Assembly (NCBI RefSeq): GCF_013282805.1 | Contig: NZ_CP054038.1 | Span: 3,472,001 to 3,536,000, forward strand | DNA from: Microbacterium hominis | GTDB taxonomy: Bacteria > Actinomycetota > Actinomycetes > Actinomycetales > Microbacteriaceae | Reading direction: 5' to 3' | DNA: 64,000 nt | In this document: piece after piece, positions 1 to 7,699 of the stretch | Position numbering within the stretch: the first letter of the stretch is position 1 | Layout of the letters: the number at the start of each line of letters is the position of its first letter | The notes under the pieces: generated by a model | What the model was told of the DNA's origin: nothing | Database searches by the model: none | Seen by the model: only the letters and a program-made list of their open reading frames with translations | Translations under genes and position numbers: made by a program

Positions 1-92
1 GGGAATGGCTCACCTACCGCTTCGACACGACCTCGGCCTCCGCCGACAAGGTCGCCGTCATCGACGAGTACGAGACCACCGGAAGCTGCTGA
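1..92 (+). CDS. C-terminus of probable D-erythrulose-4-phosphate isomerase (RpiB family), partial
   Basis: The frame opening at base 3 ends in TGA at 90-92 and gives about 29 residues containing SADKVAVIDEYE. This resembles the C-terminal helix of RpiB-type isomerases, which often ends in an I-x-x-Y-E segment. The stop overlaps the next start (TGATG), so the two genes look co-translated. In apionate and erythritol pathways an RpiB homologue (DerI/EryI) sits beside the TIM-like LerI and converts D-erythrulose 4-phosphate to D-erythrose 4-phosphate. The identification rests mostly on this context, because the body of the gene is outside the window. Confidence 0.5.
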   Translation, partial: EWLTYRFDTTSASADKVAVIDEYETTGSC

Positions 93-859
93 TGCCCGCA
101 CCCGTCACCGTCGGCGTGAGCCTGAAGATGTACTTCGGTCATCGGCAGGCTCGGGAGTGGTTCGCGCGCGTCGCACCGCGCCTCGCGGCGCACCCCGCCG
201 TGGCGAGCGGTGGCGTGCGGGTGTTCGTCATCCCGACCTACCTGCAGGTGCTCCCGGCACGGGAGGCGTTCGCGGACACCCCTGTGCTCGTGGGTGCGCA
301 GGACGCCGCGACCGAGGACTCCGGCGCCTTCACCGGCGAGGTCAGTGCCGCCGAGCTCGCCGAGGTCGGCGCCTCGGTGGTCGAGATCGGCCATGCCGAG
401 CGGCGACGCCTGTTCGGAGAGACCGACGAGATCACCGCGCTGAAGGCGGCAGCCGCGCTGCGCAACGGCCTGACCCCGGTGCTGTGCCTCGGCGAGGCCG
501 ACCGCCAGGACGGGGTGGATGCCGCCGCAGCCACCGTCGCGCAGCTGCACGCCGACCTCGCGGGGGCGCCTGCCGGCCCCGTGATCGTGGCCTATGAGCC
601 GGTGTGGGCGATCGGCGCCGCCGAGCCCGCACCCGTCGCGCACATCGAGACGGTGACCCGGGCGCTGACCGCCGCACTGTCGGCTCTTCCCGACCGCGCG
701 GGCAGCGCCGTGATCTACGGCGGATCGGCCGGACCCGGCCTGCTCACCGAGCTCGGCGACGCGGTCGACGGACTCTTCCTCGGACGCTTCGCGCACGACC
801 CCGACGCGTTCCTGGCCGTCATCGACGAGGCCGCCGCGCTCGCGGAGGTGAGCCGATGA
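92..859 (+). CDS. lerI: L-erythrulose-1-phosphate isomerase, triose-phosphate-isomerase family (LerI)
   Basis: A 255-residue TIM-family protein. The catalytic residues are in place: K12 in SLKMYFG, H101 in IGHAERR and E169 in YEPVWAIG, with the phosphate loop YGGSAGP near the C-terminus. The first motif is SLKMY where glycolytic TIM has NWKMN. That form is typical of the LerI/EryH branch, which interconverts L-erythrulose 1-phosphate and D-erythrulose 4-phosphate. The start overlaps the upstream stop (TGATG), and the stop overlaps the next start (ATGA). Neighbours ApnO and ApnL, with OiaX and OiaK further down, fit the D-apionate pathway better than glycolysis. Confidence 0.82.
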   Translation: MPAPVTVGVSLKMYFGHRQAREWFARVAPRLAAHPAVASGGVRVFVIPTYLQVLPAREAFADTPVLVGAQDAATEDSGAFTGEVSAAELAEVGASVVEIGHAERRRLFGETDEITALKAAAALRNGLTPVLCLGEADRQDGVDAAAATVAQLHADLAGAPAGPVIVAYEPVWAIGAAEPAPVAHIETVTRALTAALSALPDRAGSAVIYGGSAGPGLLTELGDAVDGLFLGRFAHDPDAFLAVIDEAAALAEVSR

Positions 860-1650
860 TCGGCCTCGGCACCTACGCCTACTTCTGGCAGCACTCCGAC
901 CGGGTGCCCGAGCCGCTCTCGCTCATCGGCGCGTTCGAAGACACCGCGGCGCAGGGCGTCGCCCTGTTCCAGATCTGCGACTACGCGCCGCTGGAGGGAA
1001 TGGATGCCGCCGCGCTTGCCGACGCGGCCACCGCCGCCCGCGATCTCGGTCTCACCATCGAACTCGGCACGAAGGGCCTCGAACCGGAACGCCTCGCCCG
1101 CTTCCTCGCCCTCGCCGAGGTGTTCGACGCCACGCTCGTACGCAGCATGCTGCTCTCGCCGACGTCGCGCCCGACGCTCGATGAGGCCGAGGTGTGGCTG
1201 CGCGCCGCGATGCCCGCATTCGAGGACGCCGGAGTCACCCTCGCGCTGGAGACGTACGAGCAGGTCGCGACCTGCGATCTCGTCGCGCTGATCGAGCGGG
1301 TCGGCAGCGACCGGCTCGGCGTCTGCCTCGACCCCGCCAATGTCGTGGCGAGACTCGAATCCCCGCGGGCGTGCGTCGAGGTCGCGGCATCCCTCGTGAA
1401 GAACATCCACGTGAAGGACTTCGCGTTCGCCCGCCAAGACGGCTGGGTCGGCTTCACGTACGGCGGTGCGCCCATGGGCTCGGGCCTCCACGACTACCCC
1501 CACCTGCTCGAGACCGTCACGCCGCGCGACCGGGGCGTCAACGAGATCGTCGAGCACTGGCTCTCCTGGCAGGGAGACGCCGAGACCACCATCCGAACCG
1601 AGCGGGAATGGACCCGCACCACCCTCGAATACCTCAGGAGCACACCGTGA
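856..1650 (+). CDS. Xylose-isomerase-like TIM-barrel protein (sugar phosphate isomerase/epimerase family), possible 3-oxo-isoapionate decarboxylase
   Basis: A 264-residue AP-endonuclease-2/xylose-isomerase-like barrel. Likely metal-binding residues lie in LALETYEQ (Glu), CLDPANVV (Asp), NIHVKDF (His, Asp) and a late Glu in NEIVEHW. The ATG overlaps the lerI stop and the end overlaps the next GTG, so it is mid-operon. In characterised apiose pathways a protein of this fold, OiaC, decarboxylates 3-oxo-isoapionate to L-erythrulose. That role is plausible here, but this broad family also contains epimerases and isomerases, and OiaX offers another decarboxylation route in the same window. The fold is confident and the substrate is tentative. 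Confidence 0.6.
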   Translation: MIGLGTYAYFWQHSDRVPEPLSLIGAFEDTAAQGVALFQICDYAPLEGMDAAALADAATAARDLGLTIELGTKGLEPERLARFLALAEVFDATLVRSMLLSPTSRPTLDEAEVWLRAAMPAFEDAGVTLALETYEQVATCDLVALIERVGSDRLGVCLDPANVVARLESPRACVEVAASLVKNIHVKDFAFARQDGWVGFTYGGAPMGSGLHDYPHLLETVTPRDRGVNEIVEHWLSWQGDAETTIRTEREWTRTTLEYLRSTP

Positions 1651-2510
1651 GCACTGCAACCGACACGTACAAGATCGCCGTCATCGGCGCAGGCGGCAAG
1701 ATGGGTATGCGCGTGTCCAACAACCTCGCACGGACCGACCACACCGTCTGGTACGTCGAGAACTCCCCCGCCGGACAGCAGCGCACCATCGACGCCGGTC
1801 GCGAGCTGACGGATGCCGCCACCGCCGTCTCCGACGCCGACATCGTCGTGCTCGCCGTGCCCGACCTGGCGCTCGGCCCGGTCACCGCCGACCTCGTGCC
1901 GCAGATGAAGGCCGGCGCGATCGTGCTGACCCTCGACCCCGCCGCCGCGTACGCGGGCCTTCTCACCACACGCGCCGACGTGATCCAGGCTGTCGCCCAC
2001 CCGTGCCACCCGTCGATCTTCCTGCAGCGCGAGACGCCCGAGCAGTGGGCCGACACCTTCGGCGGCATCGCCGCCCCGCAGGACGCCATCGCCGCCGTCG
2101 AGAGCGCCGACCCCGCCAAGCAGGCGATCGTCGAGGCGACGGTCCGCGCGATCTACGCCCCGGTCATCGACGTGCACTGGGTGACGATCAAGCAGCTCGC
2201 CCAGCTCGAGCCCACACTCGTCGAGACGGTGGCCTGCATGATCGGCGCCCTCCTCAACGAGGCCCTCGAGGAGACGGTGAACACGATGGGCGTTCCCGAG
2301 GCGGCCGCGCGCAGCATCCTCTACGGTCACACCCAGGTCGCGCTCGCCAACGGTCTGCGCGGCGACAACCCGTTCAGCGACGCCTGCCTCATCGCCATGG
2401 ACTATGGCCGCGAGTCGATCATCAAGGAAGACTGGAAGAAGATCTTCCGCGACGACGAGCTCGACAAGAACCTCGCCCGCATGCTGCACCTCGACCACAT
2501 CGAGCGCTGA
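1647..2510 (+). CDS. apnO: D-apionate oxidoisomerase (ApnO), phosphogluconate-dehydrogenase-like
   Basis: A 287-residue NAD-dependent enzyme with an N-terminal Rossmann fold (VIGAGGKMG, about residues 11-18) and an all-helical C-terminal domain of the phosphogluconate-dehydrogenase C-terminal type. The segments TIKQLAQLEPTLVETVACM and AMDYGRESIIKEDW are characteristic. ApnO oxidises and rearranges D-apionate to 3-oxo-isoapionate. The GTG start at 1647 is preceded by AGGAG at a good distance and overlaps the upstream stop (GTGA). ApnL downstream supplies D-apionate, and OiaK with OiaX in the second operon take the product onward. Family assignment is firm; the exact reaction is inferred from these neighbours. 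Confidence 0.75.
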   Translation: MSTATDTYKIAVIGAGGKMGMRVSNNLARTDHTVWYVENSPAGQQRTIDAGRELTDAATAVSDADIVVLAVPDLALGPVTADLVPQMKAGAIVLTLDPAAAYAGLLTTRADVIQAVAHPCHPSIFLQRETPEQWADTFGGIAAPQDAIAAVESADPAKQAIVEATVRAIYAPVIDVHWVTIKQLAQLEPTLVETVACMIGALLNEALEETVNTMGVPEAAARSILYGHTQVALANGLRGDNPFSDACLIAMDYGRESIIKEDWKKIFRDDELDKNLARMLHLDHIER

Positions 2511-2528
2511 CCCGGAACTGAGATCCCC

Positions 2529-3283
2529 ATGGCACAACTCGAAGGCAAGACCGCGCTGATCACCGGCGGCGCGCTGGGCATCGGCCTGGCCGTCGCGCAG
2601 CGCTTCGCCCGTGAGGGCGCGCGGGTCATCCTCGCCGACCGCAACGGCGAGGGCGCCGCCGCGGCCGCCGCCGAGATCGGCGCGAACGCGCGCGCGGTCA
2701 CGATGGACATCTCCGACGAAGCTGCGGTCGCCGCAGCCTTCGCCGAGGTGGAGGCCGACGGCTGGGCGCCCGACGTGGTCGTCGCCAACGCCGGCGTGCA
2801 GTTGTTCGGGCAGGACGCCCCGGTCGCCGACCTCGACCTCGATGTCTGGAAGCGCACGATCGACATCAACCTGACCGGCGCCTTCCTCACCGTGAAGTAC
2901 GCGGTGCGCACGATGCTGAAGCTCGGCGGCGGGTCGATCATCCTCACCGGCAGCCCGACGGCTGTCAACGGCGAGGGCAAGGACTTCACGGCGTACAGCT
3001 CGTCGAAGGCCGGTATGCACGGCCTTTCGCGCACGGTCGCCGCCGCATATGCCGATCGCGGCATCCGTGTGAACACGGTGCAGCCCGCCTACACCGAGAC
3101 CCCCTCGTGGCGGCCATCAGCGAAGACCCGGAGTCGCGTGCGGCGATCATCAGCCGCATCCCGATCGGCCGGGCGGGCACGCCCGACGACGTCGCCGGGA
3201 TCATGGTGTACCTGGCCAGCGACGACGGCGCGTTCGCCACGGGCGCCACGTTCCAGGTCGACGGCGGAATGACATCGCTCTGA
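2529..3283 (+). pseudogene. Short-chain dehydrogenase/reductase interrupted by a -1 frameshift
   Basis: The first 190 or so residues form a classical SDR: cofactor motif TGGALGIG, VVANAGVQ, catalytic Ser in TGSPTAV and YSSSKAG (YxxxK). After the segment ending in YTET the frame becomes an Arg/Ser-rich shadow, while the -1 frame continues the true C-terminus (IPIGRAGTPDDVAGIMVYLAS, then FQVDGG) to TGA at 3281-3283. One missing base in the C run at 3100-3104 explains the break; restored, the protein would be about 251 residues. The restored stop overlaps the apnL ATG (TGATG), supporting this reading. It could oxidise D-apiose to D-apionolactone, as no Gfo/Idh/MocA-type apiose dehydrogenase is seen here. 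A sequencing error is as likely as inactivation. Confidence 0.8.
3100..3104 (+). other. Apparent single-base deletion in a C run (SDR frameshift point)
   Basis: Five C residues follow GAGA. Six would keep the SDR frame, reading Glu-Thr-Pro-Leu-Val instead of Glu-Thr-Pro-Ser-Trp. The SDR consensus continues perfectly in the other frame from here. Confidence 0.85.
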
Positions 3284-5016
3284 TGTGCTGGCGCACCTCG
3301 TCTCGCGCGCGGTCGAGCGGCCCGTGGTCGCTCGACCTGCGCGACGACGAGATCGCCGACCTCGCGTACGACGGCGTGCCGGTGCTGCGCAGCATCCGCG
3401 CCGTCGTGCGCGACCGCGACTGGGCCGCGGCCGCGCTCGTGGTCGACCGCGTGCGCGAGACCGACGCGACCCTCACGCTCCACGTGCGCTCGCAGGGCCT
3501 CGGTTCCTCGTTCGCGGGCGTCGTGCGCGTGGAGGCGCGCGCCGACGGGCTCGTGGTGCTGTGCGACCTCGAGTCCGCCGACGAGTTCTGGACCAACCGC
3601 ACCGGCCTTGTCGTGCTGCACCCGCCGCAGACCGCGGGCGCCGCAGTGGAGGTCACCCACTCCGACGGCGAGCGCGTCGCATCGACGCTGCCCGTGGAGA
3701 TCAGCCCCCACCAGCCGGTGTTCGACATCGCGGCTCTGGCCTGGGAGCACGGCGGCCTCGCCGTGTCGGTCGCCTTCGCCGGCGACGTGTTCGAGATGGA
3801 GGACCAGCGCAACTGGACCGACGCCTCGTTCAAGACCTACAGCCGTCCGCTCGCCCTGCCGTTCCCGTATCGTGTCGCGCCCGGTGAACGGGTGCGGCAG
3901 TCGATCACCGTGCGGGCGGAGCATGTGGATGCCGCGCCCGCCGCCTCTGCCGATCGGGATGTGATCACGCTCAGCCCGGCCGGGGCGTTCCCCGAGGTCG
4001 CCGTCGGCGCCTCGACCGCTCCCGACCCGGCGCCCGCCGACTGGACGCCCGTGACCGACACGGTGCTCGTCGAACTCGACCTCGCGAGCACGAACTGGCG
4101 CGCCGCGCTCGCACGCGCGGCCGCATCCGGCCTGCGGCTCGACGTGCGGCTCACGCTCGACGCCCGCCGGCCGGAGGCGGTCGCCGAGGCCGCCGAAGCA
4201 CTGTCGGGCCTGCCGGTGGTGCGCGTCGCGGCGTTCCAGCCCGCCGGTCACCCGGCCGAGCACGTGACGGATGCCGCCGCGGCATCCGCTCTGCGCGCCG
4301 CGCTCGCCGATGCCGGGCTGAACGTGCCGGTCATCGGGGGCGCGCGCTCGCATTTCACCGAGCTCAACCGCGAGGCCGATCGGGTGCCCGGCGACCTCGA
4401 CGCGATCGCGGTGGCGATGACGCCGCTGTTCCACGCGCGGGGAACGGAGCAGCTCATCGAGTCGATCGCGATGCAGCGACTCGTGGCGCGACAGACCGTC
4501 GCGTTCGCGGCGGGCCGCCCGGTGCACGTCGGCCCCGTGTGCCTGCGGCCCCGCTTCAACAACGTGGCGACCGGGCCTCAGCCGGGGCCAACGCGCGACG
4601 ACCTGTCGGAGGGGTACGGCGCGGCGTTCACGGGAGCGGCCGACCCGCGTCAGTCCGCCCCGGAGCTCGCGGCGTGGGTGATCGCGAGCGCTGCGGCCCT
4701 CGGCGTGCCGGGTGTGGCGTCGCTCGCCTACTTCGAGGAGTGGGGGCCGCGCGGCATCCACTCCGATGACGGAGCCGCGTACGCGGCGGCCGCGGCGGTG
4801 GCCGCGCTGGCCGCGCTCTCCGGCGCAGAGCTGCTGACCGGAGACAGCCCCGACGGCCTCGTGTGGGCGATCGGGGCCTTCCGCGACGATCGCACGACGG
4901 TCCTCCTCGCCAACCTCGACGAGCGCCCCCGGCGGATCGTGGCGCACACGCCCCACGGCACGGCGGAAGCCGTCGTCGCCTCCTTCAGCCACGCGGCGAT
5001 CTCCCTCACCGCCTGA
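3283..5016 (+). CDS. apnL: D-apionate lactonase (ApnL)
   Basis: A 577-residue protein with an N-terminal beta-rich region followed by a TIM-barrel-like part. The segment FEMEDQRNWTDASFKTYSRP (about residues 167-186) and the later VGPVCLRPRFNNVA and SLAYFEEWGPRG are signatures of the ApnL family, which hydrolyses D-apionolactone to D-apionate. The ATG at 3283 overlaps the restored SDR stop. No strong Shine-Dalgarno is visible, so translation probably depends on coupling. The first 13 residues are rich in Arg and Ser and look atypical, so the exact N-terminus is uncertain. It lies between an oxidoreductase and a rhamnosidase in the same operon. Confidence 0.75.
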   Translation: MCWRTSSRARSSGPWSLDLRDDEIADLAYDGVPVLRSIRAVVRDRDWAAAALVVDRVRETDATLTLHVRSQGLGSSFAGVVRVEARADGLVVLCDLESADEFWTNRTGLVVLHPPQTAGAAVEVTHSDGERVASTLPVEISPHQPVFDIAALAWEHGGLAVSVAFAGDVFEMEDQRNWTDASFKTYSRPLALPFPYRVAPGERVRQSITVRAEHVDAAPAASADRDVITLSPAGAFPEVAVGASTAPDPAPADWTPVTDTVLVELDLASTNWRAALARAAASGLRLDVRLTLDARRPEAVAEAAEALSGLPVVRVAAFQPAGHPAEHVTDAAAASALRAALADAGLNVPVIGGARSHFTELNREADRVPGDLDAIAVAMTPLFHARGTEQLIESIAMQRLVARQTVAFAAGRPVHVGPVCLRPRFNNVATGPQPGPTRDDLSEGYGAAFTGAADPRQSAPELAAWVIASAAALGVPGVASLAYFEEWGPRGIHSDDGAAYAAAAAVAALAALSGAELLTGDSPDGLVWAIGAFRDDRTTVLLANLDERPRRIVAHTPHGTAEAVVASFSHAAISLTA

Positions 5017-5071
5017 TCCCCTCATGCGTCGGCGGGAGTCGGCGCTGCTGCCGACGAGACCGGAGAATCCG

Positions 5072-7666
5072 ATGACGCTCACCGTGTCCGCCCCCCGATT
5101 CGAGCACCACCGCGAGGCGCGGGGAATCGGCGAGCCGCGGCCCCGCCTCTCGTGGGTCGTCGAGTCCGCCCCGGCCGGATGGACCGCCACGGCATATCGC
5201 GTCGCGATCGTCCGCGGCGACGCCACCGATCGTTACGAGGTCGAGGGCGGCGATCAGGTGCTCGTGCCGTGGCCCGCCCCCGCACTCGCATCCCGTGAAC
5301 GGGCCGATGTGCGCATCGCGGTGCGCGGCGCCGACGGCGCGTGGAGCGCGTACTCGGCGCCCGCGACAGTGGAAGCGGGCCTGCTCGACCTGTCGGAGTG
5401 GACGGCCGGGCCGATCGGATCGATCGAGAACGAGAACCCGCTCACCGACACGCGCCGCCCGATGCTCGTGCGGCGGGAGTTCGCCGCGGGACCGGGCCTG
5501 GTCCGCGCGCGCCTGTATGCGACGGCTCACGGGCTGTACCAGGCGGAGATCAACGGCGTCCGTGTCGGCGATGACGTGCTGTCGCCGGGCTGGACGGTCT
5601 ACCGCGAACGGCTCCGGTACTACACGTACGACGTCACCCATCTCATCCGCGAGGGCGCCAACGCGATCGGCGCGTGGCTCGGCGACGGCTGGTACCGCGG
5701 GCGTCTGGGCTGGCGTGGCGGGTTCCGCAACGTCTACGGCGACGACCAGTCCTTCATCGGGCAGCTCGAGCTCACGTACGCCGACGGCACGCGCGAGACC
5801 GTCGCCACGGATACGTCCTGGCGCGCGGCATCCAGCCCCATCCTCACCTCCGGGATCTACGACGGCGAGACCTACGACGCTCGGCAGGAACGGCCGGGCT
5901 GGTCGTCTCCGGGCTTCGACGACCGCGAGTGGGGGCGGGTGCAGCTGCGCCGCCGTGACCCCGCCACCCTCGTCGCCCCGACGGCGCCGCCGGTGCGGGT
6001 GACCCAGGAGGTCTCCCCCGTCGAGGTGCTCACCACTCCGACCGGTCGCGTCGTGCTGGACTTCGGTCAGAACCTGGTCGGCGTCGTGCGCCTGCGCGCC
6101 ACCGCCGCGCCGGGCACCACGGTGACGCTGCGGACGGCCGAGGTGCTCCAGGACGGCGAGCTCTACACCCGCCCGCTGCGCGATGCGACATCGACCGACG
6201 TGTACACGTTCGCCGGGCGCCCTGAGGGCGAGGAGTGGGAGCCCCGCTTCACGTACCACGGCTTCCGCTACGTCGAGGTCGACGGCTGGCCGGGCGATCT
6301 GCACCGGGCCGTGGCCGACGGCGGGCTGGTAGCGCGGGTGCTGCACACCGACCTCGAGCGGACCGGCTGGTTCACGTGTTCGAACCCGCTCGTCGACCGG
6401 CTGCACGAGAACGTCGTCTGGGGCATGCGCGGCAACTTCGTCGACATCCCGAGCGACTGCCCGCAGCGCGACGAGCGTCTGGGCTGGACCGGTGACATCC
6501 AGGTCTTCGCGCCGACCGCGTCGTACCTCTACGACTGCTCGGGCATGCTCGCCGGCTGGCTGCGCGATCTCGCCGCCGAGCAGCTGCCCGACGGCACCGT
6601 GCCGTGGTTCGTTCCCGTCATCCCCTCCGACCGCATGTGGACACCGCAGCGGCCGGGGGCGGCGTGGGGGGATGCCGCCACCGTCGTCCCCTGGACGCTG
6701 TTCACCCGGTTCGGGGATGCCGGGGTGCTGCGCGCGCAGTTCGACAGCGCTCGGGCGTGGGTGGACCTCCAATCCGAGATCGCGGGCCCGTCGCGCCTGT
6801 GGGACACCGGGTTCCAGCTGGGCGACTGGCTCGACCCGGCCGCGCCCCCGCAGGATCCCGCCGATGCCCGCGCCGACCGCCACCTCGTTGCCGGCGCGTA
6901 CTTCGCCCTGTCGGCGCGGCTGGTCGCACGCATGGCCGCGGTGCTCGGCGAGTCCGAGCACGCCGAGTCGTACGGTCGGCTCGCCGACGAGGTGCGCGAC
7001 GCCTTCGCCGCGGCGTACATCGGCTCCGACGGCACCATGACCAGCGACGCCCCCACCGCCTACGCGGTCGCACTCCAGTTCGGCCTCATGCCGTCGGAGC
7101 TCCGCGCCGCCGCCGCCACGCGACTGGCCGACCTCGTCCACGCCGAGGGCAACCGCATCGCGACGGGCTTCGTGGGCACGCCGCTCGTGTCCGACGCCCT
7201 CAGTGCGAACGGCCGGCTCGCGACGGCGTACGACCTGCTGCTCGAGGAGGGATGCCCCTCGTGGCTGTACCAGGTCACCATGGGCGCCACCACGATCTGG
7301 GAGCGCTGGGACTCGATGCTCCCCGACGGCTCGGTCAATCCCGGGACGATGACCTCGTTCAACCACTACGCGCTGGGGGCGGTCGCCGACTGGCTGCACC
7401 GGGTGGTCGCGGGGCTCGCCCCGGATGGGCCGGGCTATCGCCGCATCCGCTTCGCCCCGCGTCCGGGCGGCGGACTCACCCACGCGTCGGCGCGGCACCG
7501 CACGCCGTACGGCGACGCGGCCATCGCCTGGCGTCTCGACGACGACGGCCTGCATGTGGACCTGGAGGTTCCGATCGGCACCACGGCTGTCATCGACATC
7601 GAGGGTCACGGTGACGAGGATCTCGTCCCCGGCCGGCACACCCGCACCTTCGCGGTTCAGCGATAG
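5072..7666 (+). CDS. Alpha-L-rhamnosidase, GH78
   Basis: An 864-residue cytoplasmic-type GH78 enzyme with no signal peptide. An N-terminal fibronectin-like domain (PRLSWVVES) is followed by carbohydrate-binding beta domains (WINGV-type motif EINGVRVGDDVLSPGWT; DFGQNLVGVVRL) and the (alpha/alpha)6 catalytic domain. The catalytic region has CPQRDERLGWTGD and TTIWERWDSM, which hold the conserved acid residues. The ATG at 5072 is preferred over an in-frame start at 5024 because GGAGA lies just before it and homology begins there. It removes terminal L-rhamnose from imported oligosaccharides or plant glycosides and is the last gene of the apionate operon, linking rhamnose release with apiose breakdown. 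Confidence 0.9.
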   Translation: MTLTVSAPRFEHHREARGIGEPRPRLSWVVESAPAGWTATAYRVAIVRGDATDRYEVEGGDQVLVPWPAPALASRERADVRIAVRGADGAWSAYSAPATVEAGLLDLSEWTAGPIGSIENENPLTDTRRPMLVRREFAAGPGLVRARLYATAHGLYQAEINGVRVGDDVLSPGWTVYRERLRYYTYDVTHLIREGANAIGAWLGDGWYRGRLGWRGGFRNVYGDDQSFIGQLELTYADGTRETVATDTSWRAASSPILTSGIYDGETYDARQERPGWSSPGFDDREWGRVQLRRRDPATLVAPTAPPVRVTQEVSPVEVLTTPTGRVVLDFGQNLVGVVRLRATAAPGTTVTLRTAEVLQDGELYTRPLRDATSTDVYTFAGRPEGEEWEPRFTYHGFRYVEVDGWPGDLHRAVADGGLVARVLHTDLERTGWFTCSNPLVDRLHENVVWGMRGNFVDIPSDCPQRDERLGWTGDIQVFAPTASYLYDCSGMLAGWLRDLAAEQLPDGTVPWFVPVIPSDRMWTPQRPGAAWGDAATVVPWTLFTRFGDAGVLRAQFDSARAWVDLQSEIAGPSRLWDTGFQLGDWLDPAAPPQDPADARADRHLVAGAYFALSARLVARMAAVLGESEHAESYGRLADEVRDAFAAAYIGSDGTMTSDAPTAYAVALQFGLMPSELRAAAATRLADLVHAEGNRIATGFVGTPLVSDALSANGRLATAYDLLLEEGCPSWLYQVTMGATTIWERWDSMLPDGSVNPGTMTSFNHYALGAVADWLHRVVAGLAPDGPGYRRIRFAPRPGGGLTHASARHRTPYGDAAIAWRLDDDGLHVDLEVPIGTTAVIDIEGHGDEDLVPGRHTRTFAVQR

Positions 7667-7699
7667 CCGTCCCATACGGGCGCGTGAAACGAGCGCCGC

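Noticed and set aside
92..859. Glycolytic triose-phosphate isomerase
   Set aside because: The SLKMY motif and the operon context favour the LerI branch.
3283..3330. A third frameshift at the apnL N-terminus
   Set aside because: The first residues look atypical and another frame is also open, but the shift needed differs from the C-run pattern and family N-termini vary, so only start uncertainty is noted.
5006..7675. An 889-codon open frame on the minus strand opposite the GH78 gene
   Set aside because: It mirrors the GC-rich third positions of a well-supported GH78 gene and encodes an Arg/Gly/Val/His-rich sequence with no family motif.
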